Shown here one piece after another: positions 20,393 through 30,594 of a stretch of 34,648 nt of DNA. The translations under genes were made by a program, and so were the position numbers. The DNA is from Antrodiella citrinella (taxonomy: Eukaryota; Basidiomycota; Agaricomycetes; Polyporales; Steccherinaceae), in contig SGPM01000295.1 in assembly GCA_004802725.1 (NCBI GenBank), positions 1 to 34,648 of the forward strand, read 5' to 3'. The notes beneath the pieces were generated by a model. That model was given only the letters and a program-made list of their open reading frames with translations, did no database searches and was not told the origin of the DNA. Position 1 is the first letter of the stretch, and the number at the start of each line of letters is the position of its first letter.

Positions 20393-23300
20393 ATGTCGTT
20401 TATGTCGCGTCCCACGGGAAAGGCGAGGAAGACCAAGGCTGTATGGCCACCACCGAGTGAGTCAGCGACTGCATTGGTGCCGTCAACATCGACATCGTCA
20501 CCGTCAACATCTCACGCGGTCCCGGGTGCGGCGACCTCGCACAACTTTGCAACGACGACGACGAGACCAGTTCCGGTGCAGCTTGTACGGATGCAGGATG
20601 TCCCACGGAGTCGAAGAGACCGTGGTTCAGGGACAAAGGGTAAGAAACCGAAGACGACGCCGTTCCTCAGTCTGCCTGGAGGCTCTTACGTTTGGAGGAA
20701 GGAGAAGGTAGCTCACACAACGGATCCCGGCATGACCTCAGCACAACCCACAGCCCCAACAACCGGACTGCCCGGAAGTTCTGATTTGAACGACGATCTT
20801 CATCTGCCGTCCGTCCTGGATGGCGGTATGCAGACCATCCATAACATTGATCCAGAGGCGAAAACGGAGGATCGAGTAAAGAAAGAAAAGCAGTGGAAAG
20901 TGTGGGAGGTAGATGTGATCCCTATCCTTATTGATCCCTATCTGCAGCTGGTCCAAGAAACAACATCTTGGCGAGAGCGTCCGAAAGTTGTCGAGGATTG
21001 TGGTTGCCAAGCACCCGGGAGACGGCTCGAGGTATTGTGTGTGTTTTTCGACCGTAAGCACTTTCCTTTGGAGACAAGGAAATACGTCTAAATATCCTGT
21101 TACAGGCATCGATAAACTTACACTGAATGTTTGCAAATGTTCGCCCGCGCCGCTGCAATTACTCCAAAGAGGTCTCTTCGCATGTAGCCCGGTGCTGCCG
21201 ACTATGGCGGTGGACATCGGAATGTTGGATTTCGTCCGCGAAATGTTTGTACGCGCGGCACCTAACGTTACTGCGTGGTGTGGCGCGCTGGAAGTTTCAT
21301 TATGGAAGCGGTTGTATAAGTTGGATTGGCAGGTACGTGATGCATAGCTTAGTCGCACCGGGCATTAAAGCGAGCACTTTCTCAGGACTCACTGCGTCAA
21401 AGATTCGGGAAGGTCCTTCAATGGTATACCGTGCTGGTTCATGCAGCAGAAGCGAAAGTACAGAAGATCGTAGATGATGCAAAGATGCATGTCTTGGAGA
21501 AAGAAGGTCAGTTCTCTTGGGCATGCATTCCGCGACAACGCGTCCTGAAGTCTCTACAGTGAAAGAACGTCTGAAAAAGAGCTCGGTCCCTGCCTCGATC
21601 TTGGAGTCATCGTCGACTTCGGCACCCGCCTCACCTGACGTGGAACCTTCTGAGAACCTCAACGTGCCCAGTGAACAGCCGAGTGGTACAAGCACTCCAA
21701 CGGAAGCGTCGTCAGCTTCGGCGCCATTCTTACCTGGTGTGGAACCCTCTGAGGCCCCCAACGTAGCCAGCGACCAGCCGAGCGGTACAAGTCATGCAGC
21801 GCAAGGCGATTCGGATGATGATTTGCAAAATCCGTCGTTGTATCTGCAGCGAGCATGCCCGGTATGTTTTGCGCCTCACATATATCGTAAGATGACAGAT
21901 GCTGGATATACTGCGTGAGTTTCAACTTATTGTTTCTTGGGATCAGCGCGTTGATGACATCGTCAGGCCACACGTTATTGTGTCGCTGGACGGCTGCTTC
22001 ACCCAGAAAAGAAGGCGAACAAAAAGCGGTCTCAATGATGCCAAGCGCGTCCACCCTCAATCCTGCTTTGTGTCCGAAGAGACCGTGAGGGAAGCGGAGG
22101 CGTTGGTGGATCGATTGCGTGGCAACAAACCAGCACGAGAAGCGGAATCTGGGAGTAACCAAGACACCGTCGAGGCGGGCATGCGGATCCCGAACTCCGT
22201 GCTGGACAGTTGCCACGAGTCCTTCAAAGCTGCAGATGAGAAGCGAGTGAAAGCGAGCACTCACTACTTTGCAGATACTGGGTTGATGTCCATGGTCTGT
22301 CGCCATGACAGGGTCCTCTGGATGGTCAACATGACCTCAGCAGGAGAGAAGCAGTACTATGCGTTGGCGCTGATTATAGAACTTCTGAAGCATTTGCCAC
22401 GGACTGCAAACATCGGGCTCCTCTATGACATTGCGTGTCAACTGGAGCGAAGCTGCAGGAAGTGGGGCTTCTTAGGGGATGATCTCCACCGCTTCCTGTT
22501 CGCACTCGCAGTATTTCACGCTTACGGCCACGAATGGGCTTGTCAACTCCTGTATCATCCCAGGAAATGCATCGGATTTGGGCTTACCGATGGCGAAGGA
22601 TGCGAGAGAAACTGGTCGTTGATCAAACCCCTTATCTCAGTTCTACGGGTCAGCGGGGTATGTACGTTCGTTATGATGTGATATGTCACTGCTGACTTGG
22701 TTTAATAGTATCATCAGCGCAAGATGGTGCTGGACGAACAAATTTTGTTCAACCGAGATCAGTCGCTACTGGGAATGGCCCTCTGGTTAGTGAAGAAATG
22801 GGTGAAAGCAGTGGAGAAGAAGGCGGCGCTAGAGGCAGATCTGGAGCAGCTGCGAGAAGACTACAGGGTGGGATTGAGTGATGAGGAGCTGCGAGCGGAG
22901 TGGAAGAAACAGGTGGAAGCTCAAACTAAACCTTTGGACCGTAAGCACATCAATATTCTGACGGCGGTCCACTGCTGAGTTGAACATCAGGACAAGACAA
23001 GAATGCTGGCAAGAAGGCTGTGGAGGTCGTCCTCGAGCTTGGACGATCCATTAGCCACGTCGATGATAACCTTGCGGAATTGGACACGAAGATGGCTACG
23101 ACGAATGGCATTGAAGCTTTGACCGAATACAACACTCAGCGCGATGCATTATGGACGACCCGAAAGCGCTTGAGCGAACGTAGAGTTGCCGCAATGAACA
23201 AGTTAGGTGTCGAGGAGCTGGCAGACGTGAAACGGTTCAAGAACAGCAGGTTTTACACACTACGCGTGAATGCGTACGCGCTGCTGGTGCGAATTCGGCA

Positions 23301-24343
23301 GAGAATGAAGAACAGGCGCTTCGAATTGGACAGGCTTGAACGAAGCTTTCGTTCGGCGGTGAATGGTACGTACGATGCTCTGCCACCATTACATTACGAT
23401 GCTGACATGTCGTGCAGAACAGAACTTGGAGAAGCATATTGGGGCTGCTATGGCGAAACGCCAAGGGACGATCTCGACGTACGCCCGAAAGTACAATGTG
23501 ATGTGTAAGGAGATGCAGAGCCTCATCACGAAGGGGCAGGCCCCTAAGAACGCGATTGCACCGCTGGAAATCAAGCTCGAGGGTCTATTCAAGATGGATA
23601 TCGATCACAGCATCTGGCACGACCTGGGCTTCAACGACGCTGACGTGGAGGTGCCTCGATGGCTGGCGGATGAGAGCATCCGGAATGGGATTCGGTACCG
23701 GTTGGAGTTGGATCGATGCGAGGAGGAGATAGATAGATTGCGATTCGAACGATGCGGTCTTCAAGAATGGTTCATGGCGGATTGGCAAGGTCTGCAATGT
23801 GCGAAGGAGAAAGGTACGTGAATGTGCAAGGTGTTTAATAGCGGAGTCTTACTAACATATATCCCAGTTTCTGAACATTCAATCATGCATCAGCTCGAGC
23901 TTCGCGAGGCTCGGATGCTAGATATCCTGATCAAGTGGGGTCCACAGCTCGGGACGATCGAAACAGCATATGATATGCCGGAGGTGTGGGGGCCAGCATG
24001 GGAGGCCGAGTTTGACCGACGACGTGTATTGTATACAAATAGTGTCACAGGGAAGGGCAAGGGAAAAGGGAAAGGGAAAGCAGTAGAGGTGAAAGGTGAC
24101 AATATGGAAGAAGGTCAGCGGGAGATGACTGCGGAGATGTTTGATGATGCTGCAGCGGACGATGAAGATGCTTATGAAGGAGAGGAACACGACGCAGAGG
24201 TGATAGAGATCATCGAGGTTGGTGGTGAACTTGATGGGTATATGGAGGAGGAAGATAGCCTGATGATCCCCTCTATACCGATTGAAAGCTGGTTGTACCC
24301 TGACCAAGGCGAGGCGCAACCCAAGAGAGCGAGAGCTAGTTAG
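20393..24343 (+). CDS. Gene D: KDZ transposase with CxC1 cysteine cluster
   Basis: The product is a Kyakuja-Dileera-Zisupton transposase, an RNase H-fold enzyme that cuts and rejoins transposon ends. Exons read as 20393-21053, 21106-21332, 21386-21506, 21560 to about 21860, about 21947-22657, 22709-22940, 22991-23365, 23418-23813 and 23868-24343, giving roughly 1170 residues. Exon 2 encodes the CxC1-type cluster (NVCKCSPAPLQLLQRGLF ... VTAWCGALE). The catalytic region has VSLDGCFTQKR (Asp codon 21989), CRHDRVLW, LLYDIACQLE (Asp codon 22427), HAYGHEWACQ and GLTDGEGCERNWS (acidic codons 22595 and 22604). A long coiled coil, a GK repeat and an acidic tail follow. Around 21860-21946 the intron is uncertain: keeping the usual CPVCF motif requires a frame change, whereas splicing after RACP keeps the frame but loses its second Cys. 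The start is the upstream of two ATGs in frame. No other disabling change is seen. Confidence 0.93.
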
Positions 24344-24509
24344 AGATGTATAGTCTTAGTATTTTGTGCATATATATGAGTGCAACACTCAGTACAAGAG
24401 CCATGAGTTGCCTATATGTGGGAGTAGCTATGCACAACTTGAATGCAATGGGTATGTTTGAATTCCAAGTGTGCACTGTGAAGAGTCAGCACTGCAGATA
24501 GTAGATGAA
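24344..24509. other. 3' flank of the transposase gene
   Basis: Short A/T-rich non-coding stretch containing TATATATGAGT at about 24371. Nothing else is supported. Confidence 0.35.
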
Positions 24510-24700
24510 GCCTTCCAGGTGAATAGTGTGGAAGGGTGGAAGGGTGGACCCTTCCAGGTAGAGGGAGTGGAAGGGTGGACCCTTCCAGGTAGAGGGAGTG
24601 GAAGGGTGGACCNTTCCAGGTAGAGGGAGTGGAAGGGTGGACCCTTCCAGGTAGAGGGAGGGGAAGGGTGGACCCTTCCAGATGAATTATGCGGAAGGGC
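24510..24700. repeat. Right subterminal palindrome array
   Basis: Five units of 31 bases, GGAAGGGTGGACCCTTCC followed by AGGTAGAGGGAGT, with a degenerate unit at each end and an N at 24613. The palindromic core differs from that of the left array at one position (GTGGAC for GTGCAC), and linker sequences differ. Confidence 0.9.
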
Positions 24701-25083
24701 CTGCCCTCGACTCTAGTAGAATGACCTTGAAGATGTACCTCTCGTACATATATATAAGAACATCCTCTTCGTCCTTCGAGAAAGCAGCTCTCTTCAATGC
24801 TTTCTTTATCACTATGTGTGAATAAGGACTAAAGCGCTGTTCTGATTACTGTAAGTTAAAATACTCTTGAGATCCACTTGCCTTCAGCAGCACAGGTTGA
24901 AGATCTTATATTTCTGCTTATCTCTCTCTAACTAAAACTCTGGTGAGATTTCAGATCATATAACAAGCTATGAATTGGTGGGCTATACTATCTTTAAGCT
25001 ACTTTGCATTCACACTTACATGATCTTAGCAAGGTATAGTACTTCACATGTTCACAACATATGTGCACTGTCAACTGAGTATC
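24701..25083. other. Right subterminal spacer with TATA-like motif
   Basis: CATATATATAAG at 24747-24758 resembles a TATA box and is followed by pyrimidine-rich sequence. No reading frame of note follows. It could be the promoter of a short or non-coding transcript, or chance in A/T-rich DNA. Confidence 0.3.
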
Positions 25084-25379
25084 TTTTTAACAGATTTTGA
25101 GCCAAAGGACCCCTGACACCAGGTCAAGGAGGATGGAAGGATGGAAGTGTGTGGAAAAGTATTGTGGACAATGGAAAAGTATATGTGGAAGTGTGTGGAA
25201 GTGTGTGGAAGTGTAGAAATGGAAGGGTGGAAGGGTTTGACAGAAGCCTCCACAGACCCTTCCACAGGCTTCCTAGACTTCCAGACTGCCTGCACTTCCA
25301 CTGGAAAACCACCCTCTGAGGTACATCTATTGGCTGTTATGTTAGACCTAAGTGGGTATATTTTGGGTACACTGAAGTG
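25084..25379 (-). repeat. Right terminal inverted repeat (296 bp)
   Basis: Reverse complement of 5476-5771 with one substitution; outer end is GGGTACACTGAAGTG. The first 15 bases of the repeat, CACTTCAGTGTACCC, contain an internal near-palindrome (CACTTCAGTG). Confidence 0.92.
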
Positions 25380-25852
25380 TTTTGCTGTGCTTTTCAACTT
25401 TCCGGAGGTGGAAAGTTCTCACTTTCTAGAAATAAAAATACATGTATTTCCGATTGTAAAAATATGTATATTTCTGGTGCCGGAAAATACTACATTTTTA
25501 CTACAAGATATTGGTCGCTTTCTAACACGCTTTTCAGCGCCGTAAATATTGGTTCACTGGTAGTGAAACCTGCTCGGATCAGCTCCGGACGACAACGGAG
25601 TTCTTTTTGCTGTGTGTATTATGTTTTTGTAATGCTCTATGGTGCGGGCCACTTAGATGCCTCCACAATTGTGCAGCGGCGAATTTGGGCGGACATTCAT
25701 CCATACAGCGTCACTTAAAGGCGCTTATAGCCATGCCAACTCCCATTGAGAAATAGAGGTAAGTCGCTATACTACTTCAGGTCTGGTGGCATCAGTGGCG
25801 AAGGTAGACAAACAGTATGTACATCTTGCAATAATTATATACTACCACTCGC
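25380..25852. other. Unassigned spacer right of the large element
   Basis: No gene is supported. GAGGTGGAAAGTTCTCACTTTC and similar partial palindromes occur near 25400-25430. The stretch should contain the promoter of the next gene. Confidence 0.35.
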
Positions 25853-26757
25853 ATGGCTCGCACATCTCGTTACAAATTTGAGGCTGCTGCTCGAGCCCGG
25901 TCAGGCCTGGCAGCCACTCGACAGCGTGCCGCAACCGCCAACAAGCCTCCAAATATCATCATCATTGACTCGGATTCAGACAGTGAGTCTGAGATCATCA
26001 TCCTGCAGAGTCCGCACAGTCAGCCAGTTCAAGTTGAATCTCAACCAGAAGAATGTCACTCACCTCAATCTGAACCTCACTGTGCCGGGAGTTGCGAGGA
26101 GTCCACCGTCGCAGAACTTGAAGCAGCAGTGCAATCAGAATCCCACGCGCATTCTGAGTCAGACTCGGAAACTGAAGACTGTTGCACACTGTGGACAGGT
26201 GGGGTCAATCACAACCCTGACTGCAGTGACAGTGGTGACTCGGATTGGGACTCGGAGGACAATGAATCAGGTTCAGAGCACAATACCACAGACTCTGAGG
26301 GTGCCGGAATGGAGGTTGAGTTGTTGGAAGATGACGAGCTACTGAACAGTTTGCAGGATGAGCTTCAAAAGCTTCTGGTGCCAACACCATACGAAGAATT
26401 GCTGAATACCAATCAGCACCAGTGGAAGAAGGCAGAGAGACAGCGATGGTGGGGATACAACGGTAATTCAGAGAGAACGAAGCGCGACCATGCAAAGAAG
26501 CTGCGAGACAAGGAAAAAGTGGCAGAGAAGATGAGAAAGAGGTGAGTCTGTGCACAAAAACCTGATAACAGAGTCATATACTGACCGACAACAACAGTGC
26601 AAGCACAGCATTGATGAGGAATTATTTTGCGCCGCGGACACAACCAGACTCGGAGCAGGACATACCACCGTCCGGCCTCGACGCAGATGATTTTGATAAG
26701 GCGAGCAGGGCACAGCTGTCAGAGGAACCAGTGTGTTACGACAAAGGGTCTTAATAA
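25853..26757 (+). pseudogene. Gene F: uncharacterised acidic protein, 3' end replaced by LTR
   Basis: Exon 1 (25853-26541) encodes MARTSRYKFEAAARARSG, a long region of serine, aspartate and glutamate clusters (residues about 40-170), and a basic C-terminal part with WWGYNGNSERTKRDHAKK. A GTGAGT donor and a CAACAG acceptor at 26597 lead to exon 2 with ALMRNYFAPRTQPDSEQ. Similar acidic-then-basic proteins are common in agaricomycete transposon-rich DNA, but I cannot name the family. The frame runs at 26734 into TGTTACGACAAAGGG, an LTR-like start, and stops at 26755-26757, so the natural C-terminus appears lost. No continuation is evident on the far side of the LTR-like block. Confidence 0.6.
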
Positions 26758-27574
26758 GCAAGTCGTCGTTCCGTCTGAGTGGTTATGGGTCTGTCTGAGT
26801 GGTCTGGGTCTTGCTTAGGACACTTTGTGTATTGAACAAAGGAGGTCAAGCTGAGGAGAGTCCACAGCGAGACTGCTAGTTTATATACAAGTACGAATAT
26901 GATGAGTCAAGAGAAAAGATAAGCAACGAGACTTAGTAATACAGCGGGCATCGATGAGTAAGCCCTACAGCTTATGTTGAATAAGCAAGTCACATGATAA
27001 GCAGGTCATGTGTAGACGAGTCATGACGAATGACGAAACAAAGAATAAGAGTCCGTTAAGGAAAAAAGAAAGGAAAAGGAATATAACTGTTACGTGAGGC
27101 GTAACTTCGGCACGAGTTCTGACTAGGATGAGGTTCAAGTGAGACGATGAGGACGATGTGCAGACGAGGACAATGTTCAGAGTGGAAGATAACCTCTATT
27201 AACAAGGAGGTCAAGTTGGGGGACAACTTGACCGACGCGTACAGGTATTTATACAGGTATGAGAACTGCGGAATCTGAAGGAGGATCGTTCGAGTACTAA
27301 AGGGGCTGCGGAAGGAAAGGGGGAACGTTCAAAGGGGAACCGTTGGAATGGTGAGCGTTGGACGGTGACGGTTCATCCGCAGTAAGAGAAAGGGAAAGGG
27401 GGTGAGTCGTACTAGGTATTCGTATGGGAGTCCATATGCGGGTAAGGGTACGACGAAGGAAGTGGATGAGAGAATAAAGAGATGACAGGAAACAAAGGGA
27501 AAAGAAAAGGGAAAAAGAATAGAGCGCACGCGTGTTTGTAACAATAACTACAAGTTACAACGAAAACTGTAACA
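26734..27574 (+). mobile_element. LTR-like block, probably two related solo LTRs
   Basis: The outer ends TGTTAC...GTAACA form a 6-base inverted repeat. A second TGTTACG occurs at 27089, and two similar inner stretches occur at about 26833 (CAAAGGAGGTCAAGCTGAGG) and 27201 (CAAGGAGGTCAAGTTGGGG), each followed by TTTATA-CA-GTA. Two diverged LTRs in tandem (26734 to about 27090 and about 27089-27574) would explain this. Flanking bases (CAGTG left, TCCTG right) show no target duplication. No coding sequence is present. Confidence 0.45.
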
Positions 27575-27636
27575 TCCTGTGTCAGAATGACGCCGATGTA
27601 ATCATTTCCACAGGGACGGAGTAGATCACAGTTACT

Positions 27637-30336
27637 TCAACCATCAAAGAACTCGTCAAAATCCACTTCTGCACCAGGGCCAAAGTAAGCAATCAAGAGA
27701 TGGTTTGCAGTGTCTTGGCCCGCAAGCCATTCACTGGCGATGTTGACACTCCCAACTCGTACGTCTCCACTCCAAGAACATGGATTGACATGATCGATAC
27801 CCTCTGCATCCTTCAGGCCAAGGCAACGATGTCCGCGGTTGAGATCCGGGTTGCGCTCGAAGATGGAGTTGATACACAGGGCCATACTCAGCTTCTCGCT
27901 GAGCTGCAGTACGTCAAAATTACGGTTGTGATCCAGTGTCCGAATGTCACCAAAGATTGCCTCGAGACAGTCGGTACCCTCGAGGATGATGTGATATGAT
28001 AAGTTCGGGTCAATCTCCAGAGGACAGTGATGATAATATTCTTGACAACTGACTGTGAATCCGCGTACAACGCACCCGTCATGAACTGACCTGTATGCTT
28101 GCGATACATGACAGCAGTTAGATGCGCGTAGGTCACCAGTGATCGGATTTGTTGAGACAAGAACCATTTGGTTGATATGAATGGAAGAGTGAAGTGACCG
28201 AAAACTTCAGCAATGAATGAGAGATCATGTCGTCGGTGCTGCTTGGAAGGAATGGGATTGTTTGCGATTGTGTGAAGCTTCTCTAAAGCTTGTACGAGTT
28301 TGACTGCCTTCGGAACATTTTGTTTATCTGCAGGATCGAGGAGTAGACGAGCTTCCTCAAGTGTCATTCTCGGAAGTTCCTGGAGATGTTCCAGAACATG
28401 GTGACATTGAAGACTTGTGTCCCTGACCAAGATGCCTCGCGGGTTTCAGGCGAGCGTCGCGAACCGTTTGATGATATGCTTCGGATCACTTGTACTCACA
28501 ATCCCAGTACGTCCAGTCCAGCAATTGAAGCCTTTGAGGGCATGGAGAGTTCGGCCGAGGTTGGTTTGGATGTCTACCTCGATGACTAGGCAGAGCAAGT
28601 AGTGTGCACCTCGGTAAGCGGAATCATCATCAGTTGCAAGGCTCCAGATCTCTCCGAGTATCTCTTCTGCATGAGGATGTGATCTCCACTCGTCGAAAAA
28701 AGCTGAAGCCATCTTGCCAATGACTCCGCATCCTCTTGTTTGCACAATGCTGAAGCAACCAACGGAATCCCGTGATAGTGTTCTGAGTCCCCGATAGAGC
28801 CGATAGTGAGTACAGTCGCTTCTTTTCCGAAACACACCTTCCCCTCATCAAGAAGCTTTGCCACAGCTTGGATCGATTCATAGCTGGTTACCTTGACATG
28901 GGGGCCTGTTAGATGGCAGTGTTCCCGACAGAGACCACAGATGCAGTCGCTTGACTTGTCATAGCGGCACCGCTCGTCCACCGATACACCGTCGATCATC
29001 ACAATACGCCCTGGACAAGGTTGGCGACTCCGAGGTACTGTCAACGACGGCGGCGGGAGAATGTTGATAAGTGAGGTGCGAATCTCGTCTGATGTTGGAA
29101 AACTGATGCAGGGAAGAAGACGAGTAATTGTTGTACTTCTTTGGACAGTCGATGCGGACGGAGCCCTGTAAGCATGTTGTACTGCGTATAACAGCCTTGG
29201 TCCGCCAATGGCTTTGATCAGGAAGGCAACCTCGAGTTCACGAGTACTGAAATCTCTGCATGGTTGATAGACACCTGTGATCACTTGTTCAAGTTGTGCA
29301 GCAATCATTCGAGGATTTGCGCCTCTCCTGAGCATGACACTGAGCAGCCGACGCAAGCCCTTCACATCATGCTTCGAAAGTAGCATAGTGATGCGTTGCT
29401 GATCGTGTATGATCTGCACCTGTGTTGCGAGTTTGCGCTCTGCATTCAGCAGCTGAAACAAAGCATGACATGAGTACGAAAATTGGAAAAGATAGATTGT
29501 GACATACTCGCAGCTGGAGCTTGGTAGCCCGTTCTAGTGACCGCGTCAAGACAAGTTTCATTTGTCTATGATTGAGGTAGCTGTGCTGTATCATCTTCGG
29601 AGCTTCACTCGTGCGACGCACAAATCGTTCGAACGTGTCTGATTGTGGAATATCATGGCATTCGTCGCAGCATGTCTGACTGGGAGGCGCGAGCATGCTG
29701 CAGTTTCGTGATCGGAGATGTATGTACATGTCATCATTGAAAGCAATCGGCTCCCACTGTTGCTTTCGAATCTCGTGGTACTGAAACGGATATGTAGACC
29801 ACACAGAACCAGGAGTCCAATGTATACGTACGCCGACGCAACTGGTCAGTGCTGGTGAAGATGTCGTAGGTGTCGAGTCGGCTGAGGACGTGGAGGGTGG
29901 TGGTGGTGTAGCCGTGCTTGAAGCAACAGGCGTAGGGGAGTGTGATTGTGATGTGCGAGAGATCAGGGGAGGAATGAGGGGTTCATTAGTGGAAGATGAT
30001 CCGCCCAGAGACCTCCCCGAGGGTAGATCGACTCAGAGACGTTGCTATAAGACAAGAGGGAACCTGCATATGACTGTAAAAAGCGGAGTAGGTCAGATAG
30101 TAATCACCCACGCTGACATAGGGTGATATACGCACTTGTCGAGATATTCTTCCTGTTGCTTTCCCCTTCCCCTTCCCACAATTCTTACTCCCCTTATGAA
30201 CCCGGATGGACTGCAGATTCCGGATGCTCCGCATGCCAATAGCTGCCCCGCATAAGTTGCACTCGGCCTGGAAAGCTCCATTACCTTTCGGGTGTACACG
30301 AATTGGTACACCATCGACGTCGATTGTCGTGGACAT
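27637..30336 (-). pseudogene. P-like transposase family, copy 1 (damaged)
   Basis: From an ATG at 30336 (MSTTIDVDGVPIRV) the protein has an N-terminal zinc-finger-like motif CNLCGAA...H...C, a serine/threonine/proline linker, an exon with WEPIAFNDDMYIHLRSRNC and a CDEC motif, then after an intron (about 29520-29459) LLNAERKLATQVQIIHDQQR and an RNase H-like region: VMIDGVSVDERCRYD (Asp codon 28991), SLATDDDSAYRGA, STSDPKHIIKRF (Asp codon 28485) and LEGTDCLEAIFGDIRT (Glu codon 27961). These resemble the three acidic sites of P-element/THAP9 transposases. The copy is broken: six A bases at 28696-28701 (plus strand) cause a frameshift relative to copy 2; TGA at 28446-28448 stands where an Arg codon is likely; a further frame change lies near 28040-28090. 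The cysteine-rich C-terminus seen in copy 2 is absent, and the LTR-like block begins 63 bases beyond the stop. Confidence 0.7.
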
Positions 30337-30487
30337 GGTGAAATATGAGGAAGACGGTCTGAAGAAGGGAGTTCGTGACTGCAGGGGAACATTGTACGAG
30401 GTCGAAGAGCAAGATACAGAGACAATCACAATCTCATCTGATCTGGCAGGACCCCTGGCACAAGTAACTGTTGGATTTCCTTTCTCA

Positions 30488-30495
30488 GACAGACG
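30488..30495. repeat. Target-site duplication, left copy (GACAGACG)
   Basis: This 8-base word directly abuts the left inverted end and is repeated exactly at 34337-34344, directly outside the right end. Confidence 0.92.
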
Positions 30496-30540
30496 CAAGG
30501 GGCCCCCACTCTCGCTGGCGGCGACGTGAACCCCCCCTTG
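30496..30540 (+). repeat. Left terminal inverted repeat of the P-like element
   Basis: Starts CAAGGGGCCCCCACTCTCGC; pairs with 34292-34336, with differences at the 17th (T against G) and 40th (C against T) positions. Confidence 0.9.
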
Positions 30541-30594
30541 CCGAGAAAGGACCCCGTAACAATTCCCTAATCTGTACTGTAGATAATCTCAGAT

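Larger units (their letters stand above)
5476..25379. mobile_element. Proposed 19.9-kb KDZ-family DNA transposon
   Basis: Two 296-base segments in inverted orientation, differing at one base, bound 19.9 kb that contains a KDZ transposase gene, a Ulp1-type protease gene and two further multi-exon genes. Outside the segments the flanks are unrelated, and just inside them the sequence is also different, as expected for the terminal inverted repeats of one element. Both ends carry a subterminal array of the same 18-base palindrome. Genes A and B run leftward and C and D rightward from a central non-coding hub. No target-site duplication is visible: the left flank ends GTACACG and the right begins TTTTGCT. 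Either one flank was altered after insertion or the ends belong to two insertions of a short element. The single-element reading is favoured by the near identity and the matching subterminal arrays. Confidence 0.75.

Noticed and set aside
5476..25379. Helitron ends for the large element
   Set aside because: Helitrons lack inverted ends, and no 5'TC/3'CTRR with hairpin pattern matches the borders; the gene content is KDZ.
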